Source: Anaerolineae bacterium (GTDB lineage Bacteria > Chloroflexota > Anaerolineae > JAFGEY01). From it: DNA of 49,414 nucleotides. The stretch covers positions 1 through 49,414 of the forward strand of contig JAFGIE010000018.1 of assembly GCA_016929775.1 (NCBI GenBank), in the 5' to 3' direction. The position numbers and the translations under genes were made by a program. Positions 41,379 to 48,648 of this stretch are shown here, one piece after another. How positions within the stretch are numbered: the first letter of the stretch is position 1; each line of letters begins with the position of its first letter. Below the pieces are notes generated by a model, which did no database searches, had not been told where the DNA came from, and worked only from the letters and a program-made list of their open reading frames with translations.

Positions 41379-42130
41379 TACGCGTAGAGCCTGCCGTACG
41401 GACGGCGCGAGAGCGGCACGAGCTTGGTGAAGGGATGGCTCAGGATATCGCGCGCGTCGTAGCCAAAGCAGCGCGCAAAGTCGCCTACCTGCTGCTCGAG
41501 CAGCGCCTGGTCGGCTCCGTCTAGGGGGAGCGCGCCCACTTCTCGACCGAGCTGGTACGCGTCCAGCTCGCCGCGGATGTACATCACGCCCCCGTGCATG
41601 CCCGTACCGATGTAGCTCGCCGTGTGGCGCTCACCAGGCTGCAGGGTCAAGCCGAGGACGATCAGGATACCCCCAGCCATGTACTCGCCCAGGAAGTGCT
41701 GCGCCGTGCCCCCGATGATGACCACCGGACGCTTGCCCTGATACTCCTTCATGTGGATCGCGACGCGATAGCCCACGTCGTCGCGCACAAAGATCCTGCC
41801 GGCGCGCATAGAGTGTCCGGTTGCGTCGCCGGCGCGCCCGTGGATGATGACCTCACCCCCGTTCATCGTGTTGCCGCAGCCATCCTGGGCGTTGCCGTGG
41901 ACGACGATCTGCGGCCCATCCATGAAGGAGGCGAGGTCGTTCCCCGGCGTGCCGTGTATGTGGATCTCGACAGGCTGGTGCAGGTCGGTGCCGAGATACC
42001 GCTGCCCGTACACATTGCTCACCTCCACCCGCGTGACGCCATCTCGCACAGCTTGGCGCAGCATCGCGTTCAGCTCGCGGTAGTGCAGGCGGATGGCGTC
42101 GATCTGTAGGACGGACTGGACGCTCTCCAT
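41375..42130 (-). CDS. Glutamate synthase GXGXG-domain subunit
   Basis: A 251-residue stand-alone protein matching the C-terminal right-handed beta-helix (GXGXG) domain of glutamate synthase large subunit. Repeats such as HIHGTPGNDLASFMDG, VVHGNAQDGCGNTMNGGEVIIHGRAGDATGHSM and GGILIVLG show the pattern. In full-length GltB this domain spaces the ammonia channel and packs between the other domains. The last gene of the split operon, it starts 16 nt after the amidotransferase stop with GGAG upstream. Similar separate subunits are known from archaea and Thermotoga-like bacteria, where the domain is also found in formylmethanofuran dehydrogenase subunit C. The operon supports the GOGAT role. Confidence 0.88.
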   Translation of the reverse strand: MESVQSVLQIDAIRLHYRELNAMLRQAVRDGVTRVEVSNVYGQRYLGTDLHQPVEIHIHGTPGNDLASFMDGPQIVVHGNAQDGCGNTMNGGEVIIHGRAGDATGHSMRAGRIFVRDDVGYRVAIHMKEYQGKRPVVIIGGTAQHFLGEYMAGGILIVLGLTLQPGERHTASYIGTGMHGGVMYIRGELDAYQLGREVGALPLDGADQALLEQQVGDFARCFGYDARDILSHPFTKLVPLSRRPYGRLYAY

Positions 42131-42146
42131 CGGGTTCTCTCCTCCG

Positions 42147-43316
42147 TTACCGGGACACGTGCACCGGCGCCTGCGGTGAAACGGGCGCTCGGTGCGGGGC
42201 GGGCGACATCCCCAGGCGACCGACCACGGGCTCGCCGCCCACCGGCGTCCACACCCTGTCGAGCTCCTGGCTGATGAGGCGGATGGGCGCCTCCTCGGAA
42301 GACAGGTAGAGCCGGGAACCGCGCGCGGCGGCGACGAGGGGTCGCAGCCGGATCCGGTCCGTCAGGCCGATCATCTCGCCCTGGCGGGCAACGATCACGG
42401 TGAACGGGCCGTTGATCAGCAGGCTGGGGTAGACTTGGCGCAGTGTCTGGGCGATCCGGCGCTCCCGCGGCGCCATGCGCTCGATCTCGGACCAGAGCGG
42501 GGGCGCCATGACGCGGGCGGCGAGCTCGACGGGAAGCCTGTGGCGGCGCATGAGCAGGTCAGCGGCGTAAGCCATGACCTCGGTGTCGGTGCGCATCGTG
42601 CAGTGGTAGCCTTGCATCTCGAGGTAGCGCCGGTTGGTGCCATAGGACGAGACCTCGCCGTTGTGGACGACGGTCCAGTCGAGGAGGGCAAAGGGGTGAG
42701 CGCCGCCCCACCAGCCCGGGGTGTTGGTTGGGAACCGGTTGTGAGCCGTCCACATGTACGCATGGTAGGCTCGGATGCAAAAGTACTCGGCGATCTGCTC
42801 CGGGAAGCCAACGCCCTTGAACACGCCGACGTTCTTGCCGCTGCCATAGATGTACGCTCCGAGCCCAGCTGTGTTGACCGCCATGACCTTGCCGACAATG
42901 TACTCTGCCTCGTCCTTTGGCTCACGGGCCTCGTCGCGTTCATCGACGCGCAGGAAGTAGCGCCAGATCAGCGGCGTGTGGCGCAGTCCAGGGGTCGGGT
43001 CATGGGGCACCTCCTCGTCGTGCACCATGATAAAGTCGGTGCGCAGAAGGGCCTCGACCTGGGGACGGCTGTCGGGGTTTGTGTACATGACGTGGAAGGC
43101 ATAGCAGTCAGCATAGTCTGGGTAGCAGCCATAGGCGGCATAGCCCGACCCCAGACCGTTGCCACGTTCGGTCATGTTGACGATGCCCGCGACGATGTCG
43201 TGTCCGGAGAACCGCTCCCCGGTAACGTCCATGATCCCGATCAAGCCGCAGGCGTCGTAGACCTTGTCCTCCCCATAGCGGTTCTCTAGCCAGGTCACGC
43301 TCATGTGTACCCCCAT
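42147..43316 (-). CDS. Glutamate synthase class II glutamine amidotransferase subunit
   Basis: A 389-residue amidotransferase equal to the N-terminal domain of glutamate synthase. It releases ammonia from glutamine. The nucleophile is Cys23 in YDACGLIGIM. Other class II features are TAHNRFPTN (glutamine-binding Arg) and WTVVHNGEVSSYGTNRRYLE. In GOGAT and related enzymes the Cys becomes residue 1 by propeptide removal; here a 22-residue leader precedes it and may be cleaved. The ATG at 43316 has GGAGG in the tail of the preceding gene. The C-terminal 40 residues are basic and Pro-rich. It is encoded between the FAD oxidoreductase and the GXGXG subunit. Confidence 0.9.
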   Translation of the reverse strand: MGVHMSVTWLENRYGEDKVYDACGLIGIMDVTGERFSGHDIVAGIVNMTERGNGLGSGYAAYGCYPDYADCYAFHVMYTNPDSRPQVEALLRTDFIMVHDEEVPHDPTPGLRHTPLIWRYFLRVDERDEAREPKDEAEYIVGKVMAVNTAGLGAYIYGSGKNVGVFKGVGFPEQIAEYFCIRAYHAYMWTAHNRFPTNTPGWWGGAHPFALLDWTVVHNGEVSSYGTNRRYLEMQGYHCTMRTDTEVMAYAADLLMRRHRLPVELAARVMAPPLWSEIERMAPRERRIAQTLRQVYPSLLINGPFTVIVARQGEMIGLTDRIRLRPLVAAARGSRLYLSSEEAPIRLISQELDRVWTPVGGEPVVGRLGMSPAPHRAPVSPQAPVHVSR

Positions 43317-43319
43317 TGG

Positions 43320-44606
43320 CTAGACCTCCATGCCGTCGCCGACGACGAGGTGCTTGCGGTAGTCGCCGGGGAGCGAGATGAGGCCAAAGCTGCCCGACAG
43401 CAGGTGCTCTACGAAGGGCCTGACGTCTACGCGTTCGCGAATCAGGCCCGTGTAGATCCCTGCTCGGTCGATGTTGCCGACAAAGATCGCGCCGACCAGC
43501 CGGTTGTGATGTAGGACCAGCTTTTTGTAGGTCAGTGCCTCGCGATCGTACTTGTCGAGGATCTCGTAGCTTTCCTGATTGCGCGGCGGGTCGGTGAGGC
43601 CAACCGAGATGGTGGGCACGCCGCAGATCTCGATCGAGTTCATTGGGAAGCTGCCCTCATAGCGCCGCGACAGACCTGCCATGTTGCTGCCGGCGATGTA
43701 GCCCTGCCGGTAGGCGTTGGGCCAGATGGCGATCGGGCGGCGGGCATCGATCAGCATGTCATAGGCCTGCGCACAGTCGCCGGCGGCATAGACGCCCGCG
43801 ACGGTGGTCTGCATGCTACGGTCGACACAGATGCCGCGGTCGACCTCGATCCCGGCGCCCGCGGGGATCAGACCGGTGTTGGGTCGCACCCCGATAGCAA
43901 AGACCACCAGGTCACAGTCGACGCGCTCGCCATCGCGGAGCACGGCGTGGTCGACGCGCCCGCCGCGACCGATGATCTCTTCCACGGTGGCGCTGGTCCG
44001 CACGTCGACGTGCTCGCGGCGCAGGATCGTCTCCGCCATCTTGGAGGCGGTGCGGTCAAAGGTGGCGCTCAGGATGCGATCCGCCAGCTCAACGAGCGTG
44101 ATCGAGATGCCGCGCGCGATCAGGGCCTCAGCCGTCTTGAGCCCGATCAGGCCTCCGCCGACGACGAGCGCGGACGCGACGCCAGCGTCCTGGATGTAGC
44201 GGTCGATCTGACGTGCGTCCTCCCAGGTAGTAAAGGTGTGGACTCCCTCCAGGCTGCTCCCTGGAAGGGGGGGCACGAATGGCTTGCCACCGGTGGCGAT
44301 CAGCAGCCGGTCGTAGGGCACGCGCCCTCCACCTGCGAGGGACAGCGCCTTGGCAGCCGTGTCGATCTCGACTACCTCGGCGCCGAGCATGGTCTCCACG
44401 TTGTGCCGTTCGTAAAAGTCAGCGGGACGGTAGGTCATGCGCGATTCCTCGACTGCCCTGCCGAGCAGATAGGAGATCAGGGGGCGCGAGTAGACGTGGT
44501 GTGGTTCGTCCGCGATGACCGTGATCGGGTTCTGCCGGTCGCGTTGGCGGATCGCCTCGATCGCTCCGACGGCAGCAGCCGAGTTGCCAATGATCACGTA
44601 GCGCAT
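43320..44606 (-). CDS. FAD/NAD(P)-dependent oxidoreductase of the glutamate synthase operon
   Basis: A 428-residue pyridine-nucleotide disulfide-type oxidoreductase without the redox cysteine pair. The FAD-binding start is YVIIGNSAAAVGAIEAI, the NAD(P) motif is ALVVGGGLIGLKTAEAL (about residue 148), and the second FAD motif is TTVAGVYAAGDCAQA (about 275). It resembles NADH-dependent nitrite reductase/rubredoxin reductase-like and NoxA-type flavoproteins. Placed between the Fe-S protein and amidotransferase, it probably passes electrons from NAD(P)H to the ferredoxin-like subunit, replacing classical GltD, whose sequence it does not show. ATG 44606 has GAGGAG upstream. Role inferred from context. 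Confidence 0.88.
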   Translation of the reverse strand: MRYVIIGNSAAAVGAIEAIRQRDRQNPITVIADEPHHVYSRPLISYLLGRAVEESRMTYRPADFYERHNVETMLGAEVVEIDTAAKALSLAGGGRVPYDRLLIATGGKPFVPPLPGSSLEGVHTFTTWEDARQIDRYIQDAGVASALVVGGGLIGLKTAEALIARGISITLVELADRILSATFDRTASKMAETILRREHVDVRTSATVEEIIGRGGRVDHAVLRDGERVDCDLVVFAIGVRPNTGLIPAGAGIEVDRGICVDRSMQTTVAGVYAAGDCAQAYDMLIDARRPIAIWPNAYRQGYIAGSNMAGLSRRYEGSFPMNSIEICGVPTISVGLTDPPRNQESYEILDKYDREALTYKKLVLHHNRLVGAIFVGNIDRAGIYTGLIRERVDVRPFVEHLLSGSFGLISLPGDYRKHLVVGDGMEV

Positions 44607-44619
44607 GGGCGCATCTCCT

Positions 44620-45084
44620 CTAGGCGGTTCTGGCATCGGGCGGCATCTCCTCGACGAACAAGAGGGCTTCGTTGGGGCAGTGGGCCACGCAGACGGGCAC
44701 CTCGTTGCCGTAGCACAGGTCGCACTTGGAGGCGACACGGCGTCCGACGACGTTGCGCTGGATGGCGCCAAACGGGCAGACCATGACGCACATCCAGCAG
44801 CCAACACACCTCGACTCGTCGCACAGGATCGCGCCGGTGTCCTCGTCGCGCTGCATTGCGCCGGTTATGCACGCTTCGACGCACGCCGCTTCCTGGCAGT
44901 GACGGCACTGCATGGCGAAGGAGAGCGGTCCCTCTTCCTCGACCAGCAGGCGCGCCATGGCGCGCGGCGCTTCCTCCCTGAAGGCTTTGATGATCTTTTT
45001 GGATTGCGAATGCTGTACCAGGCAGTGGATCTCGCACAGTCTGCAGGCGATGCAGTACTCTTCGTTGACATAGATCCGTTTCAC
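44620..45084 (-). CDS. Four-cluster 4Fe-4S electron-transfer subunit
   Basis: A 154-residue iron-sulfur protein of the HycB/CooF/DmsB type. Cysteine groups are CIACRLCEIHC (about residue 11), CRHCQEAACVEAC (about 60), CVGCWMCVMVCPFGA (about 92) and CDLCYGNEVPVCVAHCP (about 120), enough for four cubane clusters. It lies between the FMN core and the FAD oxidoreductase with short gaps (30 and 13 nt) and should carry electrons from the flavoprotein to the FMN subunit. Similar proteins accompany split archaeal-type glutamate synthases. Identity as an Fe-S carrier is certain; the partner assignment is from context. Confidence 0.92.
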   Translation of the reverse strand: MKRIYVNEEYCIACRLCEIHCLVQHSQSKKIIKAFREEAPRAMARLLVEEEGPLSFAMQCRHCQEAACVEACITGAMQRDEDTGAILCDESRCVGCWMCVMVCPFGAIQRNVVGRRVASKCDLCYGNEVPVCVAHCPNEALLFVEEMPPDARTA

Positions 45085-45114
45085 GTGCTGTCTCCTTGCG
45101 GTGCGATGGCTTGC

Positions 45115-46632
45115 CTAGGGCTGTCCTGCGCCCTTGATGCCCAGGGTGTCGAGCTCCACCTGGTTGAGCCCCACGCCGCGCAAGTGGTCGCGGTTGCCGC
45201 GCAAGCTCTCGATCGCATTGATGCCCATCCCGCCCAGCATCTCTTTGATCTCGAGCGACCAGGCGCGGATCAAGTTGGCGAGCCGCCGGGCGCCGATGTT
45301 GGGGTTGAGCCGCTTGGTGAGATATGGGTCCTGGGTGGCGATGCCCCAGTTGCACTTGCCGGTGTAGCATTTCTGGCAGAGGTGACATCCAAGCGCGACC
45401 AGAGCGCCGGTCCCGATGTACACGGCGTCTGCGCCCAGGGCAATGGCCTTGACCACATCGGCGCTGTTGCGGATCGAGCCCGCGGCGATGACGGAGACCT
45501 GGTTGCGGATGCCTTCCTGTCGGAGGCGGGTATCGACTGAGGCGATGGCGAGCTCGATCGGGATGCCGACGTTGTTGCGGATGATCGTCGGCGCAGCCCC
45601 CGTGCCGCCGCGCAAGCCGTCGATCGCGACATAGTCCGCGCCGGCGCGTGCGATGCCGGAGGCGATGGGCGCAACGTTGTGCACAGCTGCGATCTTGACG
45701 CCCACCGGTTTCTGGTAATCGGTCGCCTCCTTGAGTGCGTAGATCAGCTGTCGCAGGTCCTCGATCGAGTAGATGTCGTGGTGGGGTGCGGGCGAGAGGG
45801 CATCGGTGCCCTCGGGAATCATGCGCGTCTTGGAGACCTCAGCCGACACCTTTTCGCCCGGCAGGTGACCGCCGATGCCGGGCTTGGCGCCCTGACCGAT
45901 CTTGATCTCGAGGGCGGCGGCGGTCTCCAGGTACTTGGGGTGCACGCCAAAGCGACCGGAAGCGACCTGGGCGATGGTCCAGGGCCCGTACTCGTAGAGG
46001 CTGGGGTGAAGTCCCCCTTCGCCTGTATTGTACATGATGTTGCTCTGCTTTGCGGCGCGCGCCAGCGAGAGGCAGGCATTGTAGCTGATCGACCCATAGG
46101 ACATTGCCGAGAACATGATCGGCGTCTCGAGGATTAGCTGGGGCGCCAGTGTCGTGGCGATGTCGATCTCGTCTCCCTCAGCTGTCACGTCCACACGGTC
46201 GGGCTTGCGCCCGATGTAGGTCCGGAGTTCCATCGGCTCTCGCAGGGGGTCGATCGACGGGTTGGTGACCTGGGATGCGTTGAGCAGCAGGTGGTCAAAG
46301 TAGATCGGCTGCGCTTGGTCACAGCCCATGCCGCTGAGCAGAATGCCCCCCGTCTCGGCTTGCTTGTAGATGCCGTTGATCCGCTGCGCCGACCAGTTGG
46401 CGTTGGCACGAAAGTCAAGCGGGGTGCGCCGGATGGTCAGCGCGTGGGTCGGGCACAGCGTGACACAGCGGTGGCAGGCGACGCAGCGTGACTCGTCGCT
46501 GTAGACCCAGTCGTCCTCCGGGTCATAGGCGTGGACGTCGTTGGCGCATTGGCGCACGCATACCTGGCATGCGATACAGCGATCCTGGTCTCTCTCGATG
46601 CGGAATTCGGAAGTGAGTAAGCTCAAGCTCAT
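45115..46632 (-). CDS. Glutamate synthase FMN core subunit with N-terminal ferredoxin domain
   Basis: A 505-residue archaeal-type GltB2. Residues 1-70 carry two 4Fe-4S motifs (CIACQVCVRQCANDVH and CVACHRCVTLCPTHA). The FMN TIM barrel follows with FSAMSYGSISYNA, NTGEGGLHP, GQGAKPGIGGHLP, PHHDIYSIEDL, KIAAVHNVAPIASGI and DGLRGGTGAAPT. The C-terminal cluster is CHLCQKCYTGKC (about residue 415). It joins ammonia to 2-oxoglutarate to make glutamate. The start ATG 46632 lacks an evident ribosome site. It is the first gene of the five-gene operon. Ammonia must come from the separate amidotransferase subunit. Confidence 0.93.
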   Translation of the reverse strand: MSLSLLTSEFRIERDQDRCIACQVCVRQCANDVHAYDPEDDWVYSDESRCVACHRCVTLCPTHALTIRRTPLDFRANANWSAQRINGIYKQAETGGILLSGMGCDQAQPIYFDHLLLNASQVTNPSIDPLREPMELRTYIGRKPDRVDVTAEGDEIDIATTLAPQLILETPIMFSAMSYGSISYNACLSLARAAKQSNIMYNTGEGGLHPSLYEYGPWTIAQVASGRFGVHPKYLETAAALEIKIGQGAKPGIGGHLPGEKVSAEVSKTRMIPEGTDALSPAPHHDIYSIEDLRQLIYALKEATDYQKPVGVKIAAVHNVAPIASGIARAGADYVAIDGLRGGTGAAPTIIRNNVGIPIELAIASVDTRLRQEGIRNQVSVIAAGSIRNSADVVKAIALGADAVYIGTGALVALGCHLCQKCYTGKCNWGIATQDPYLTKRLNPNIGARRLANLIRAWSLEIKEMLGGMGINAIESLRGNRDHLRGVGLNQVELDTLGIKGAGQP

Positions 46633-46682
46633 CGCTTGTTGGCGCCGCGCGGCAGGCAGGGAGATGTGCGGGCAGGGAAGCG

Positions 46683-46726
46683 AAAACCGCCGTGTATGTG
46701 CGGCTGCATAGCCGGTTCACGGCGGC
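46683..46726 (-). terminator. Stem-loop with T4 between the GntR gene and the glutamate synthase operon
   Basis: On the minus strand GCCGCCGTG (46718-46726) pairs with CACGGCGGT (46686-46694, last pair G-U), with an inner GGCT-ATGC-AGCC hairpin in the loop, followed by TTTT. It looks like an intrinsic terminator for the regulator gene or an attenuator in the glutamate synthase leader. The rest of this 201-nt gap shows no clear promoter. Confidence 0.5.
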
Positions 46727-46833
46727 GTGAAGATGCGGCGATCGCGGGCTGCGGTCCTGGACGGGCACGTGCTCTGTCGGTCCGTCGCGCGCAGGTGTCT
46801 GCACGCAGACGGCGCCGGCGGCGCTGCTCCTTT

Positions 46834-47553
46834 CTAGTCGTGAGCCCCAGGCGGGCTGGCGCTCTGACTTCCGTTGCCCTGCAGACGGTCCTCGAGCAAC
46901 GTGAAGTGGCGGAGCAGTACGCGCTTGCCTTCGTCGTACTGCCCGCCTGCGATGTGGTCCACCATCTGCCTGTGGTTGTCCCACACGCGCTGGTAGTAGC
47001 TCAGCTCAAAGTAGCGGTGCAGCCCGACAGCTTCGTAGGCATCCCAGTAGGCCTTGAGCAAGCCCTGCGCGAAGAGGTTGTCGATCTGGCTATAGATCTC
47101 GACGTGGAACTCGCGGTGCTCGCGATGTGGGATCTCGATCGGCGTGCCATCCAGTTTGTGGTCCGCCTCGGCGAGGATACCACGCAGCCGCTCCAGTTGC
47201 GGCTGACCCAGTTGGCGGACGGCGTCATCCCAGAAGGCGACTTCGATCCTGGCGCGCAGCCTGTAGAAGCGGTCAAAGTTGCCTCTGTCAGAGGCGATCG
47301 CGTAGAGGATCAGGGGCCGAATGGCGGTGTAAAAGTCGAACGGGCAGACGTACGTGCCGTCGCCCGGTCGCATCTCGACCATACCGTAGGCTTGGGCTGC
47401 GATCAGGTCCTCGCGCAGCTTGCCCCGGCTGACGCCGAGTTGGCGAGCGAGCTCGCCCAGGGGCGGGAGGCGCGCAGGTTCGCCCTCGCACTCGGCAAGG
47501 CGTTCGTCGATGATGTAGCGTACGATGGAGTGAGAGAGCAGATCCAGGGACAC
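46834..47553 (-). CDS. GntR/FadR-family transcriptional regulator
   Basis: A 239-residue regulator. The N-terminal winged helix shows RLPPLGELARQLGVSRGKLREDLIAAQAYGMVEMRPGDGTYV, the GntR signature. The C-terminal all-helical FCD domain (about residues 75-220) holds candidate metal ligands Asp and His in EVAFWDDAV, HREHREFHVEIY and HRQMVDHIAGG. I choose GTG 47553 because AGGGAGG lies 5 nt upstream; ATG 47580 would add nine residues but has no ribosome site. FCD regulators bind carboxylic or sugar acids. Neighbours are an SGNH hydrolase and a UroD-like gene upstream and the glutamate synthase operon downstream, so the target could be any of these or itself. Confidence 0.88.
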   Translation of the reverse strand: MSLDLLSHSIVRYIIDERLAECEGEPARLPPLGELARQLGVSRGKLREDLIAAQAYGMVEMRPGDGTYVCPFDFYTAIRPLILYAIASDRGNFDRFYRLRARIEVAFWDDAVRQLGQPQLERLRGILAEADHKLDGTPIEIPHREHREFHVEIYSQIDNLFAQGLLKAYWDAYEAVGLHRYFELSYYQRVWDNHRQMVDHIAGGQYDEGKRVLLRHFTLLEDRLQGNGSQSASPPGAHD

Positions 47554-47583
47554 CACGACCTCCCTAGGAATCGCATTCACGCG

Positions 47584-47601
47584 GATGGATCTGACCCATC
47601 C
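47584..47601 (-). repeat. Hairpin in the leader of the GntR gene
   Basis: GGATGG and CCATCC arms with a short loop lie in the mRNA leader, about 30 nt before the preferred GTG start. No T-tract follows. It might affect translation or be part of an operator. Confidence 0.4.
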
Positions 47602-47618
47602 AAGCGGTCAAAACGATT

Positions 47619-47631
47619 GTATCGATTATAC
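47619..47631. promoter_or_regulatory. Palindrome GTAT-CGATT-ATAC over the -10 box, likely operator
   Basis: A 13-bp site GTATCGATTATAC overlaps the -10 box of the GntR gene promoter, with a related CGATTGTAT word just beside it. Position and symmetry suit autoregulation by the GntR protein. Inferred. Confidence 0.45.
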
Positions 47632-47653
47632 CTTTAAACCTGTGCTTTGTCAA
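47625..47653 (-). promoter_or_regulatory. Perfect consensus sigma70 promoter of the GntR gene
   Basis: On the minus strand TTGACA (47648-47653), a 17-nt spacer and TATAAT (47625-47630). Both boxes and the spacing are ideal, which suggests a strong promoter that needs a repressor. Confidence 0.85.
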
Positions 47654-47877
47654 GTCGGTCGTTGTGCAGGCGCGATGCTCACGCCGTGACGGCGCTACAG
47701 GTATGAAGTCCGTGGTTCGCGAGAGAGGGATGGCGTGGGCGTGCAGATCGCAGCCCCGGACCGCTGGGTGGAACGCGCGTGCTGATCGAGTGGCGCGCAG
47801 TGAGCGCTTTGCAGGCTACGACCGGCGCCGTCGCCCTTCAGAGGGGGGTGGAGCCGTTGTGTTGAGGGGGGCGCAGG
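47654..47877. other. Spacer between the GntR promoter and the SGNH hydrolase gene
   Basis: A small plus-strand reading frame crosses this 224-nt stretch (47664-47927) but runs into the hydrolase gene antisense, lacks a ribosome site and resembles no family. I see no RNA gene or terminator. Confidence 0.4.
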
Positions 47878-48648
47878 TCACCCTGCGCTGTCCTGGACCG
47901 ATGCGGTTCGTGGTGCAGCGGCGCTAGGACGTGCGAGATGGTCGAGCACCTGCTGGTAGCCGCGCCCTGCGGCGCAGTGGGCTAGCTGGTCTTCCGGAAG
48001 CTGAGCGCCGAAGGCGCGGACAAGGTCCAGCCCGATCACCGTGTTGCCGAGGGCGTTGACGTGCAGGGGATCGATCATCAGGCGCCGGTACCGGTCAGGG
48101 TGCGTGAGCCGGAGCGGTTCCCACCGGCGATGGTGATCGATCAGGGCGACGCCTGTCTCAGCTGCCGTGCGGCGGACGATCTCCATATAGCGCAGGAAGG
48201 CTGCCCCGTGTCCGGGCGCCATGCGGGCGATGTCGGCGCTATAGTACGTCTGCAGAAAGACGGACGCGCCGAGATCCTGCAGGCGCGCGACGATCTCGCC
48301 CAGGTTGCGAGCGTACTCGCGATCGTCGATCCCGGACTCGGGGTTGGCGTCATTTCCGCCGATGGTGACGAGCACGCCGTGCGGCTGGTAGAGCGCGACA
48401 TCCTCGTCGAAGCGGCGGATCAGCCCTCGGGTCGTGTCCCCGCCCAGACCCGCGTTGATCATGTGGTGGACGCGCCCGTGCGTGTGCTTGAGGGCGAGGT
48501 CCAGCCAGTCGAACCAGTGCAGTCCCTGGATGCGCCGCTCGGTGTTGGAGGAGCCGAAGGCGACGAGACGGGTGCGCTGTCCGGCGCGCAGGCGGTCCAA
48601 GACCTGGTCCCAGTGGGTTCGTTCGGGCTTGTCCTCTCTCTCAACCAT
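47878..48648 (-). CDS. SGNH/GDSL-family hydrolase
   Basis: A 256-residue SGNH hydrolase. Block I is VAFGSSNTERRIQG with the catalytic Ser (about residue 34), block II is the glycine of NAGLGGDTTRGLIRRF, block III is TIGGNDANPESG with the Asn, and block V is IDPLHVNALGN with the Asp-x-x-His pair. These families deacylate or deacetylate sugars, lipids and polysaccharides. No signal peptide is seen. The start overlaps the stop of the upstream gene: ATG 48648 shares one base, GTG 48651 would overlap by 4. So it is translationally coupled to the UroD-like gene. The substrate is unknown. Confidence 0.88.
   Translation of the reverse strand: MVEREDKPERTHWDQVLDRLRAGQRTRLVAFGSSNTERRIQGLHWFDWLDLALKHTHGRVHHMINAGLGGDTTRGLIRRFDEDVALYQPHGVLVTIGGNDANPESGIDDREYARNLGEIVARLQDLGASVFLQTYYSADIARMAPGHGAAFLRYMEIVRRTAAETGVALIDHHRRWEPLRLTHPDRYRRLMIDPLHVNALGNTVIGLDLVRAFGAQLPEDQLAHCAAGRGYQQVLDHLARPSAAAPRTASVQDSAG

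Noticed and set aside
47664..47927. Small plus-strand gene between the GntR and SGNH genes
   Set aside because: No ribosome site, no family resemblance and a 50-nt antisense overlap with the hydrolase.
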